DNA from: Thermoleophilia bacterium
Lineage (GTDB): Bacteria > Actinomycetota > Thermoleophilia > Gaiellales > SKUG01
Assembly (NCBI GenBank): GCA_025964465.1
Contig: JAOPYS010000449.1
Coordinates: forward strand, 1-17,706
Direction: 5' to 3'
DNA length: 17,706 nt
This document shows positions 1 to 6,206 of this stretch, one piece after another. Numbering within the stretch: the stretch's first letter is position 1; the number at the start of each line of letters is the position of its first letter. A program made the translations under genes and the position numbers. Below the pieces are notes generated by a model, which saw only the letters and a program-made list of their open reading frames with translations, had not been told where the DNA came from and ran no database searches.

Positions 1-675
1 GAGCTGGTCCTCGCGCAGCGGGTAGAAGATCTGGATCGTCAGCAGCTGCTCGAACCACGGCACGGGCTTGTTGAGCTTGATCTCGACCGTGTGGTCGTCC
101 TTGGCGACGACGCCGATCTGCTCGGGCGAGCCATCGGTCGGCGTGTCGGAGCACTTGGCGATCTTCGCCTTGTCGCCATCGGCGAGCGACTCGCAGGCAC
201 CGACCACGGAGGACAGGAACCCAGCGAAGTAGGCACCGGTCTTGGGGTCGAGCGCGTAGCGGACCGCCGCCACGAGGTCGTCCGCCACGATCGGCTTGCC
301 GTCGCTCCAGTTGGCGTCGTCGCGCATCTTGATCGTGTACGTGAGCCCGTCGTCGCTGATGTCGGGAGCCCCCGTCGCCAGCGCCGGCACGACCTTGTTG
401 TCCTGGCCCTCGAGGCGGTACAGCCCCGCGAACTGGACGTAGCCCTTCGTGTTGACCGCGTCGAGGTAGGACATGCCTGCCGGGATGAACTGGCCCGGCT
501 CGGCCTCCTCGCTCATGTTCGCGACGAGCTCCTGGGCATCGGCGAGGTCGGAGCTGCCGCCCCCACCGTTGCCGCCGCCTCCGCCGGAGCTGTTGTCACC
601 GCACGCGGCGGCGATGAACGCAGCCATCACGCAGATGGCGAACGCGCTGATGAACCTCGAGAACCTCACGGACAC
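1..675 (-). CDS. Oligopeptide-type ABC transporter substrate-binding lipoprotein (SBP_bac_5 family), N-terminal part
   Basis: This is the extracytoplasmic solute receptor of a peptide (Opp/Dpp-type) ABC importer. 225 codons are visible and the C-terminal part lies beyond position 1. The N-terminus is a lipoprotein signal: basic residues, a hydrophobic stretch, then AAACG with the lipidated Cys at about residue 25, followed by a Ser/Gly/Asn-rich tether. The mature part shows the family pattern: a stretch containing FAGLYRLEG, then DDGLTYTIKMRDDANWSDGK, then VADDLVAAVRYALDP and a later KPVPWFEQLL. The GTG start was chosen because AGGGGAG lies 7 nt upstream, and translation from it stays open to the window edge. 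The permease and ATPase genes are not in view, so the substrate (peptides, or nickel or a sugar as in some relatives) is inferred from the family. Confidence 0.9.
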   Translation of the reverse strand, partial: MSVRFSRFISAFAICVMAAFIAAACGDNSSGGGGGNGGGGSSDLADAQELVANMSEEAEPGQFIPAGMSYLDAVNTKGYVQFAGLYRLEGQDNKVVPALATGAPDISDDGLTYTIKMRDDANWSDGKPIVADDLVAAVRYALDPKTGAYFAGFLSSVVGACESLADGDKAKIAKCSDTPTDGSPEQIGVVAKDDHTVEIKLNKPVPWFEQLLTIQIFYPLREDQL

Positions 676-682
676 GACGTAC

Positions 683-689
683 TCCCCTG
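683..689 (-). promoter_or_regulatory. Strong Shine-Dalgarno AGGGGAG for the substrate-binding lipoprotein
   Basis: On the minus strand AGGGGAG lies 7 nt before the GTG at 675. It is one of the few strong ribosome binding sites in the window and it fixes the start of the lipoprotein gene. Confidence 0.7.
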
Positions 690-757
690 ATCGCTTGCCG
701 GGTGCCGGTCATCCGCTGCGTCCCCACGCTGCGCACGCACCCCGCCACCACACTGTG

Positions 758-778
758 GCCTCCCTACCCACTGGAGGC
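758..778. other. Inverted repeat in the leader of the lipoprotein gene
   Basis: GCCTCC, a 9-nt loop and GGAGGC form a perfect 6-bp stem in the untranslated stretch 676-837 upstream of the lipoprotein. It could fold in the 5' leader RNA or bind a protein. No known riboswitch core was recognised. The rest of this 162-nt gap holds the 13-bp palindrome at 791-803 and the secG terminator. Confidence 0.3.
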
Positions 779-790
779 AAGGCATAACGC

Positions 791-803
791 ACGGACGGTC
801 CGT
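791..803. promoter_or_regulatory. 13-bp perfect palindrome ACGGAC-G-GTCCGT, candidate operator
   Basis: Two 6-bp arms flank one central base, about 115 nt upstream of the lipoprotein start. The odd-length, tightly spaced symmetry resembles sites of dimeric regulators such as the TetR family. No regulator gene is adjacent and I saw no convincing -35/-10 pair around it, so operator status is an inference. Confidence 0.35.
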
Positions 804-807
804 AAAC

Positions 808-836
808 CTGCGAAAGCGGCCGACGGCCGCCCGCAG
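808..836 (-). terminator. Intrinsic-type terminator hairpin after secG
   Basis: An inner stem GCGGCCG/CGGCCGC (816-822 with 824-830, 1-nt apex on paper) sits inside an outer stem CTGCG/CGCAG (808-812 with 832-836). On the minus strand a short TTT follows the inner stem. It starts 1 nt beyond the secG stop codon and so probably ends the MBL-secG transcript. Confidence 0.6.
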
Positions 837-837
837 T

Positions 838-1062
838 TCAGTTCAGGAGCTTGGCGAGCGCCAGGGTCGTGACGAGGTAGAGCACCGCCGTGATGACGGT
901 GATGCGGTCCAGGTTGCGCTCCATGACGTGCTGGCCGCCGCCCTGACCGCTGCCACCGCCGAGCGAGCCGAGCCCCGAGTCGCGACCCGAGTGCATGAGC
1001 ACCAGCGTGACGACGAGGACGGAGAAGATGACGTGGAAGAAGATGACGATGCCCTGGACCAT
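838..1062 (-). CDS. secG: Preprotein translocase subunit SecG
   Basis: SecG is the small accessory subunit of the SecYEG channel in the cytoplasmic membrane and assists SecA-driven export. The 74-residue product has the family's form: a first membrane segment at about residues 3-23 (IVIFFHVIFSVLVVTLVL), a cytoplasmic Gly-rich loop containing SGLGSLGGGSGQGGG, a short basic/acidic turn (MERNLDRIT) and a second membrane segment at about 54-70. The length matches SecG. The ATG at 1062 was chosen; a GTG three codons upstream is possible. No Shine-Dalgarno is visible, but TAGCGT ends 7 nt before the ATG, which would suit a leaderless start. The gene begins 32 nt after the MBL hydrolase stop, so the two may be co-transcribed, and a terminator hairpin follows directly. 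In many actinobacteria secG instead follows pgk-tpiA, so this neighbourhood is somewhat unusual. Confidence 0.9.
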   Translation of the reverse strand: MVQGIVIFFHVIFSVLVVTLVLMHSGRDSGLGSLGGGSGQGGGQHVMERNLDRITVITAVLYLVTTLALAKLLN

Positions 1063-1094
1063 GCCCGGCACGCTACCGCACCGGGCGGACCACC

Positions 1095-2147
1095 TCAACC
1101 ACCGGGGCTGCGGTAGCGGACCAGGCCGTCGGCTCCACGCGCGCGCACGAGGCGACCGTCGAAGCGCGCCCGCTCGAGGTGGGCCAGGGTCTCGGTGGTG
1201 GCGAACCGCAGGTTGGCGGCGTCGGCATCGGGCGCGTTGAACACCTTGTGGAAGACGACGCCGGCGGCGTCGAAGGCGGTGGCGTCGCCGATGCCGTCGA
1301 CGGCGGCGACGCTGCGATCGATGCGGGTGCGGTGGTGCTCCAGCAGGGCCTGTGCGCGTGCGGCGGCGCCGGTGAACGGAGCGCCGTGGCCCGGGAGGAT
1401 GGTCCCGACGGGCGCGGCGGCGATGCGCTCCAGCGAGGACAGGTAGCCGGCGAGCGGGTCGGCGGCGTGGCGCGGGAAGCGACCCACCGCCGGCGAGATG
1501 CGCTCCAGCAGGTGGTCGGCCGCGAGCAGGAGCCCCTCGGGGCCGACGTCGAGCAGCACGAGGTGCCCGTCCGCGTGGCCCGGCGTGGCGATGGCCTGCC
1601 AGGTGCGACCGGCTGCCTCGAGCAGCTCCCCGTCGACGAGCGGCCGCCACGAGTCGTCCGGCGGCAGGTCCACCGCCATCCGCACGACGTCGGCCTCGCC
1701 GGCCAGCATGTCGGCGATCCGGTCGGGGAGGCCGTGCTCGTGCAGGTGCGCCCGCATCGAGTCGAAGTACGCCTCCATCCGCCCAGCGTCCCCCCAGACG
1801 TCGGGCGCCTGCTCGACGGTGGACGGGCTGGCCAGCACCGGCGCGCCGGTGAGGCGGTGCAGAACCCCGGCGCCACCGATGTGGTCGGGGTGGTGGTGGG
1901 AGACGACGATCCGTGCCACGTCGGCCGCGGTGGCGCCGATCGAGGCGAGGGCGCGGGGCCAGAGCTCGTCGGCCCCGGCCGCGATGCCGGTGTCGAAGAC
2001 CGTGACGGCGCCGTCGTCGTCGCAGAGCAGGTAGGCGTTCGCGGGTTCCGTGCGGACGTGCAGCGGGATGGCGACGGCGAAGATGCCGGGTGCCACCTGC
2101 ACGGGGGCGGTCGGGTCGGCGGGCCGGGCTGTGGCGTCGGTGGGCAT
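1095..2147 (-). CDS. MBL-fold metallo-hydrolase with C-terminal winged-helix-like extension
   Basis: This 350-residue protein belongs to the metallo-beta-lactamase superfamily, which holds two metal ions (usually zinc) for hydrolysis. The metal-binding set is intact: HHHPDH at residues 84-89 (H84, H86, D88, H89), TPGHADGH with H191, AADHLL with D211, and LPGHG with H254. The N-terminal strands include AVTVFDTG. Residues from about 265 to 345 are helical and basic, as in the BLACT_WH extension of the LACTB2/glyoxalase II-like branch. That branch includes thioesterases and RNA-cleaving enzymes; the substrate cannot be read from sequence. The ATG has no Shine-Dalgarno, but a TACACT hexamer ends 8 nt before it. 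The gene ends 32 nt before secG, so they probably form a two-gene transcript. Confidence 0.88.
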   Translation of the reverse strand: MPTDATARPADPTAPVQVAPGIFAVAIPLHVRTEPANAYLLCDDDGAVTVFDTGIAAGADELWPRALASIGATAADVARIVVSHHHPDHIGGAGVLHRLTGAPVLASPSTVEQAPDVWGDAGRMEAYFDSMRAHLHEHGLPDRIADMLAGEADVVRMAVDLPPDDSWRPLVDGELLEAAGRTWQAIATPGHADGHLVLLDVGPEGLLLAADHLLERISPAVGRFPRHAADPLAGYLSSLERIAAAPVGTILPGHGAPFTGAAARAQALLEHHRTRIDRSVAAVDGIGDATAFDAAGVVFHKVFNAPDADAANLRFATTETLAHLERARFDGRLVRARGADGLVRYRSPGG

Positions 2148-2155
2148 CGTGGCGC

Positions 2156-2185
2156 AGTGTACGCCGGGCGTACCGGGTCGGTCAG
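2156..2185 (-). promoter_or_regulatory. Candidate promoter for the MBL hydrolase-secG unit (leaderless type)
   Basis: On the minus strand CTGACC (2185-2180) and TACACT (2161-2156) are separated by 18 nt. The -10 hexamer ends 8 nt before the ATG at 2147, which would put transcription start at or next to the start codon. The -35 overlaps the stop codon of the upstream exported protein. Confidence 0.4.
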
Positions 2186-2670
2186 GCGGACCAGACGGTG
2201 CCGGTGCCCGCGTGGGCGTGGGCCAGGGCGGCCCGGGCGGAGCGCCACGTCGCGGGCGTGAGCGGGCGCGCAGCGCCGCTCGTGGAGCCGGAGCGCACGA
2301 GGTACAGCACGCCGGCGGCGTCGCGCGCCTCGGTGTTGGTCGTGATCGAGCGGACGTGGCCGGCCCGGTCGACGACGAGGAAGACGACGGGCAGGACGGT
2401 GGCGGTCACGGTGATGCTGGCGCCACCGGATGCGGCGGGGGCCGACGGAGCGCTCGAGGCGCCGGAGATGTCACGGGCCAGGGCGTCCGAGGTGCGGAAG
2501 CCCCAGGCACCCGGCTGCGCGCGGTCTGGACGCGGCATGGCGGCAGGAGCGTGGAACGGCGCGGCGACGGGGCGGGGCGCCGTGCGGTGGTCCATGCGGG
2601 CGGAGGCGACGCCGGCGCAGGCTGCGACGACGATGGCGACAGTGGCAGCGATGAGGAGGAGGCGTCGCAT
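2182..2670 (-). CDS. Small exported protein of unknown function
   Basis: The product is 162 residues. It begins with a clear signal peptide: MRR, a hydrophobic core at about residues 4-19 and a likely cleavage after the ASA of VASARM at about residue 24. A Cys in AACAG at about residue 18 makes a lipoprotein conceivable, but the lipobox is poor. The next 60 residues are Ala/Pro-rich and look disordered. A compact part at about 84-130 (SITVTATVLPVVFLVVDRAG, then RSITTNTEARD and VLYLVRSG) looks like a small beta domain. The tail is Ala-rich. I recognise no family. The start was chosen for its signal peptide; longer in-frame readings only add Arg/Pro-rich non-coding-like sequence. A hairpin at 2715-2731 and the mannosidase terminator separate it from the gene upstream. 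Confidence 0.75.
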   Translation of the reverse strand: MRRLLLIAATVAIVVAACAGVASARMDHRTAPRPVAAPFHAPAAMPRPDRAQPGAWGFRTSDALARDISGASSAPSAPAASGGASITVTATVLPVVFLVVDRAGHVRSITTNTEARDAAGVLYLVRSGSTSGAARPLTPATWRSARAALAHAHAGTGTVWSA

Positions 2671-2676
2671 GGGACC

Positions 2677-2705
2677 AGTGAACCACGGGGTCGGGGGATC
2701 GACAA
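2677..2705 (-). promoter_or_regulatory. Weak candidate promoter for the small exported protein
   Basis: On the minus strand TTGTCG (2705-2700), a 17-nt spacer and TTCACT (2682-2677) end 6 nt before the ATG at 2670. The hexamers match consensus only in part. The spacing, and the lack of a Shine-Dalgarno, again fit a leaderless start. Confidence 0.25.
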
Positions 2706-2714
2706 GGCGAGGTT

Positions 2715-2731
2715 CCCCGCCCAGAGCGGGG
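2715..2731. other. GC-rich hairpin CCCCGC-N5-GCGGGG
   Basis: This is a perfect 6-bp G+C stem with a 5-nt loop between the mannosidase stop and the next gene. There is no T-tract on either strand. It could be a second attenuating or terminating hairpin after the mannosidase gene. Confidence 0.4.
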
Positions 2732-2752
2732 TCAGGCCACCCCCGGGTGCAG

Positions 2753-2775
2753 AAGGTGCCACAAGGTGGCCTTTT
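2753..2775 (-). terminator. Terminator-like hairpin after the alpha-mannosidase gene
   Basis: AAGG-T-GCCAC, loop AAG and GTGGCCTT form a stem with one bulged base, 18 nt beyond the mannosidase stop. On the plus strand it is followed by a T run and on the minus strand it is preceded by an A run. The complementary flanks suggest it can act in both directions, although only the minus strand carries a gene here. Confidence 0.45.
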
Positions 2776-2792
2776 CCGAGCGGGACGGCGCC

Positions 2793-5465
2793 TCAGCGCT
2801 CGAGGGCGACGCGCAGGGTGAGGATCGCCCCCGGCCGCACCGCGACCTCGCAGGTGCCGTCGGCGAACGGGGCGGGGCCCTGCGGGGTCTCGTCGAGCCG
2901 GGCCCGCAGCACCGATGCGACGCGCACCGCCGGGTCGAGTTCCAGCCGCGCCCGCGCCTGGCCCGTGCCGACGGGCGCCCACCAGCGCACGACAAGGTCA
3001 CCTGAGCCATCGTCCGCCAGCTTGGTCGCGCTCGGCACGACGCCCTCGCCCCCGACGCGCAGGCCGAGCGCCTCGACGCGAGCCCGCGCACCGTCCGGCG
3101 TGACCTCGAGGACGTCGCGCGCCCGCGCGAGCGCCCCCGACTCCTGCCGAGCCTCGATGCCGAAGGGCTCGAGCACGAGCGGCGGCGCGAGGTACTCGCG
3201 CGCCGCATCGACCGCAGCGAGGCGAGCCGCTTCCGGCGTCATGCCCGGGCGCAGCACGGAACCGACCGCGAGGTCGACGCGGTGCCGGCCGAGGCACTGC
3301 GCACCGGGCGTGGGCAGGCCCGGCCCCGCATGGCCGGGTCGCCCCTCGACGTCGTCGCGGCTGAGCCATCCGACGGACCGCAGGAGCGTGAGCTCGATCG
3401 AGGTCTCGCCGTCACGCGCCCCGGCCGGGTGCTCGTGCACCTCGTACTCGTGCAGGCCGCGGCCGGCGATCAGCAGGTCGCGCGGCTCGGGGCCGTCCTG
3501 CACGAGGCGCACGGCGCCCAGGCAGTGGTCGAGGCCCGGCGGCTCCTGCTTCCACGCCCCGCGCGGCTGGGCCGGGCGGGCGGTGCGGTCGATCACCGCG
3601 AAGTGGCCGTGCGATTCCACGCGCACGCCGCGCACGCCCGCGCTCGCGCGCGCCCGCAGGCGATGGTCGAGTGCGCGGTTGTCGAGCTCCACCACCAGCT
3701 GCGCCAAGGGGCTCGCGGCCGAGACGCGCACGACGACGTCGATGCGGTGGTCGACCTCCTCGGCCGCGCGGGCGGAGCGATCCGCCGTGAGCCCCACCGG
3801 GAGCGGCAGGTCGTAGGCCAGCACCAGCTCGGCCACGCCCGGGCCCCCTGCGCGCGACGCCCAGCCCACCAGCGTCGCGATGCGCTCCACGTCGCCGGCC
3901 ACGCGACCGAAGTCGTACTCGTCGCCGGCATCGGCGACGTCGACGAAGTCCACGGCGATCGGCTCGCCGCCCGTGCCCGGATCGACCTCGAGCCGGGACA
4001 CGCCGTCGGGCGCGGTCGCCACGCGCGCGACCAGCCCTCCGGCACGGACGGTGCGGTCGTCGAGGACCTCCACGTCGGCGTCCTGGACGAGCAGCTCGTC
4101 GAGCGGGGCGAGCACGCCCGGCACGCCGGGCCGGATGGCGACGGCGCTGCCGTCCCCGAGCTCGGCGATGCCGCCGCACCCCTCGCCGTCGTGCACGACG
4201 GTCGTCCCACCGAGGTCGAGCGCGATGCGCAGGTCCTCGAGCAGGCCGTTGGCGATGGAGCGCACGCGCAGCGAGCGCGCCGGCATCTCCTCGTGGACGT
4301 GGTCGACCGAGCAGCCGCCGATCGAATCGTGCGGATGGTTCTTGAGCGTCGTGCGCCAGGCCCGGCGCAGGAAGGGCAGCACGTCACGCGCGGGGCGCAC
4401 GCCGGCGAGCACGGCTGTCGCCATGAGCGGCTCGACGTGGCGCTCCAGCAGCCCCTGGATGTGGTCGTTCTCCTGCTTGAGCGGGATCCGCGCCGAGAAG
4501 ATCGAGGCGAGGATCGGCGCGTGGAGGGAGCCGCGCAGCTCGCCCCGGTAGCGGTGCAGCGGCCGACCGTCGGCCTCGAGTCGGCGCTCGGCGTCGCGCA
4601 CGGACGCGACGACCGCATCCAGCCCGGTGATGCGCACGTCGGCGCCCGGCAGGACCTGCTCGAGCCGCTCCACGATGTCGGGCAGCTCGGGCTGGACCGT
4701 CTCGTGGTCGCACCCCGCCGCGAAGAGCAGCACGTCCGCCCGCGCGCCGTCGGCGAGCAGCGGCGCCAGCTCGCGCGCGGCGTCGTAGGGGGCGTCGTCG
4801 TCGGGGCCGTTCCCCCGCCCGAACAGCTCGGCGTTGCAGTAGCCGTTCGTGTACGGCGACGTCTGGACGATCGCCAGCACGTCGGTGCCGTCGGCCGCCT
4901 CCCACCGGAGCTCGCTGCCGCTCGCCTCGAACTCGTCGTGCATGCCGCGCGAGAAGATCGCGTTGTCGATGCCGAACCCGCGCAGGATCGCCGGCAGCTG
5001 GGCGGCGTGGCCGAAGGGGTCGGGCAGGTAGCCCACGGCGAGCGGCTCCCCGAAGCGCGAGGCGACCCGCCGGCCCTCGAGCAGGTTGCGCACGAGCGCC
5101 TCGCCCGAGACGAGGAACTCGTCGGGCAGCACGTACCAAGGACCGACCTCGAGGCGCCCGGCACCGACGAGCCGGCGGATGCGCGGCTCCTCCTCGGGGC
5201 GGACCTCGAGGTAGTCCTCGAGCGGCACCATCTGCCCGTCGAGCACGAAGGTGGAGAAGCGCGGGTCCGAGTCGAGCGTGTGCAGCAGGCGGTCGACGAC
5301 GCCGACGAGCTGGATGCGGAAGCGCTCGTGGGTGCGGTACCACTCGCGGTCCCAGTGCGTGTGGGCGTACACGTGGACGCGCCAGCCCGCCGAACCGGGC
5401 ACATCCGGCGGGCGGAGCAGGGCGGGTTGCAGATCAGGACCCTCGATGGCGGGAGCGCGTGACAT
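2793..5465 (-). CDS. Glycoside hydrolase family 38 alpha-mannosidase
   Basis: The 890-residue product is a retaining, zinc-dependent alpha-mannosidase of family GH38 that removes alpha-linked mannose from glycans or mannosyl compounds. The catalytic landmarks are intact: HTHWDREWY with zinc ligands H37 and D39, GQMVPLEDYL near residue 77, GPWYVLPDE near 108-116, YLPDPFGH with the predicted nucleophile and zinc ligand D149, and NHPHDSIGG with H379. The family's central helical segment and C-terminal beta domains follow. Overall form is closest to the bacterial MngB-like group, whose E. coli member hydrolyses 2-O-mannosyl-6-phosphoglycerate; the substrate here is not determined. I see no signal peptide, so it is probably cytoplasmic. 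The ATG at 5465 was preferred to an in-frame TTG at 5549 because the extra residues look non-coding and TAGGCT ends 7 nt before the ATG. A divergent palindrome lies upstream. Confidence 0.92.
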   Translation of the reverse strand: MSRAPAIEGPDLQPALLRPPDVPGSAGWRVHVYAHTHWDREWYRTHERFRIQLVGVVDRLLHTLDSDPRFSTFVLDGQMVPLEDYLEVRPEEEPRIRRLVGAGRLEVGPWYVLPDEFLVSGEALVRNLLEGRRVASRFGEPLAVGYLPDPFGHAAQLPAILRGFGIDNAIFSRGMHDEFEASGSELRWEAADGTDVLAIVQTSPYTNGYCNAELFGRGNGPDDDAPYDAARELAPLLADGARADVLLFAAGCDHETVQPELPDIVERLEQVLPGADVRITGLDAVVASVRDAERRLEADGRPLHRYRGELRGSLHAPILASIFSARIPLKQENDHIQGLLERHVEPLMATAVLAGVRPARDVLPFLRRAWRTTLKNHPHDSIGGCSVDHVHEEMPARSLRVRSIANGLLEDLRIALDLGGTTVVHDGEGCGGIAELGDGSAVAIRPGVPGVLAPLDELLVQDADVEVLDDRTVRAGGLVARVATAPDGVSRLEVDPGTGGEPIAVDFVDVADAGDEYDFGRVAGDVERIATLVGWASRAGGPGVAELVLAYDLPLPVGLTADRSARAAEEVDHRIDVVVRVSAASPLAQLVVELDNRALDHRLRARASAGVRGVRVESHGHFAVIDRTARPAQPRGAWKQEPPGLDHCLGAVRLVQDGPEPRDLLIAGRGLHEYEVHEHPAGARDGETSIELTLLRSVGWLSRDDVEGRPGHAGPGLPTPGAQCLGRHRVDLAVGSVLRPGMTPEAARLAAVDAAREYLAPPLVLEPFGIEARQESGALARARDVLEVTPDGARARVEALGLRVGGEGVVPSATKLADDGSGDLVVRWWAPVGTGQARARLELDPAVRVASVLRARLDETPQGPAPFADGTCEVAVRPGAILTLRVALER

Positions 5466-5518
5466 TCGCGGGAGCCTAGCCGTGGTGCCGGCTGCCGCCG
5501 GCTGGCACCCATCCCGCC

Positions 5519-5540
5519 TGCCATTGAAGAAGCAATGGCA
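5519..5540. promoter_or_regulatory. Spaced perfect palindrome TGCCATTG-N6-CAATGGCA, candidate operator
   Basis: Two perfect 8-bp arms flank AAGAAG, in the 129-nt region between the divergent starts of the mannosidase (5465) and the unknown gene (5595). It is AT-richer than its surroundings. A site of this size and symmetry could bind a dimeric regulator such as a LacI- or GntR-type sugar regulator acting on both genes. A CAATTG palindrome lies just downstream at 5547-5552. No dedicated regulator gene is adjacent except the LAL protein 0.7 kb away. Confidence 0.5.
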
Positions 5541-5581
5541 CGACGCCAATTGCGCGATTCGACCTGATGGATCGACGCCGC

Positions 5582-5587
5582 TACCAT
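5582..5587 (+). promoter_or_regulatory. Candidate -10 hexamer TACCAT for the gene at 5595
   Basis: TACCAT ends 7 nt before the ATG at 5595, with no Shine-Dalgarno between. This fits a leaderless transcript. The -35 region is not convincing. Confidence 0.35.
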
Positions 5588-5594
5588 CCCGGCC

Positions 5595-6206
5595 ATGAAG
5601 CTTGCACCCCTCCCCCTCGGTAGCACATCACTCCCCACCCAGGCCGCGGCCGCGGCTCCCGCCGACACCGCCGCCGTGCCCCATCCGCCGGCACGCTGGT
5701 CGCGCTGGTGGACCAGCCCCATCGCGCGCTTCGACTACGGCACGGGCAGCCAGGTCTCGGCATGGCACGAGGCGTGGATCCCCGCCGACCGCGGGCTCTC
5801 CGGCGACCTTCGCCCCTCCGTCACCTTCGGCGGCTCGACCCGGGAGGCAGCCGTCGCTGCTGCGCACCTGCTTGCCAAGCAGGCGGTCCAGCTCGACGTC
5901 GACCTCGCCGACGGCACTACCCGCACCGTGAGCCTGCACCCGGCGATCGCCGTCCTGCGCGACGCCCGCGCGGGGGCCTTCTGGCTCGCACCGCTGCGCA
6001 CGACCGTGAAGTCGCACGGCGAGTGGATCGACGCCCCGCACTCGATCGACGGCGACGCCTTCCTCGGCGAGCAGCCGCTGCTGCGGACCCCGACCGTCCT
6101 GAGCGCCACGCGCGAGATGGTCACGGTCGTCGGACGCGACTCGGAGCTCACCCCCGGCCGCTGGCGCGACGCGCCCGACGATTCACTCGTCGACGGCCCC
6201 GCCTGA
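5595..6206 (+). CDS. Hypothetical protein of unknown function
   Basis: The product is 203 residues and I do not recognise its family. The first 30 or so residues are Ala/Pro-rich and low complexity. The body from about residue 33 has many Trp residues (SRWWTSP, AWHEAWIP, FWLAPL), alternating short strands and a helix (REAAVAAAHLLAKQAVQL), suggesting a soluble alpha/beta domain. There is no convincing signal peptide or membrane segment. Its codon use has the strong G/C third-position bias of neighbouring real genes, which supports translation. It is divergent from the mannosidase with a shared palindromic control region. Its last 24 nt overlap the end of the convergent LuxR-type gene, so there is no room for a terminator between them. 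Confidence 0.65.
   Translation: MKLAPLPLGSTSLPTQAAAAAPADTAAVPHPPARWSRWWTSPIARFDYGTGSQVSAWHEAWIPADRGLSGDLRPSVTFGGSTREAAVAAAHLLAKQAVQLDVDLADGTTRTVSLHPAIAVLRDARAGAFWLAPLRTTVKSHGEWIDAPHSIDGDAFLGEQPLLRTPTVLSATREMVTVVGRDSELTPGRWRDAPDDSLVDGPA

Noticed and set aside
91..690. 199-codon plus-strand frame opposite the lipoprotein
   Set aside because: Val/Arg/His-rich shadow. The minus frame has a lipoprotein signal, a strong ribosome binding site and SBP family motifs.
1179..2261. 360-codon plus-strand frame opposite the MBL hydrolase
   Set aside because: Gly/Val/Arg-rich antisense shadow. The metal-binding HxHxDH motif lies in the minus frame.
3282..5462. Long open frame on the plus strand across the mannosidase gene
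   Set aside because: It is the antisense shadow of the GH38 gene. GC-rich third positions keep opposite frames open; the translation is His/Arg/Val-rich with no motifs, while the minus strand has every GH38 landmark.
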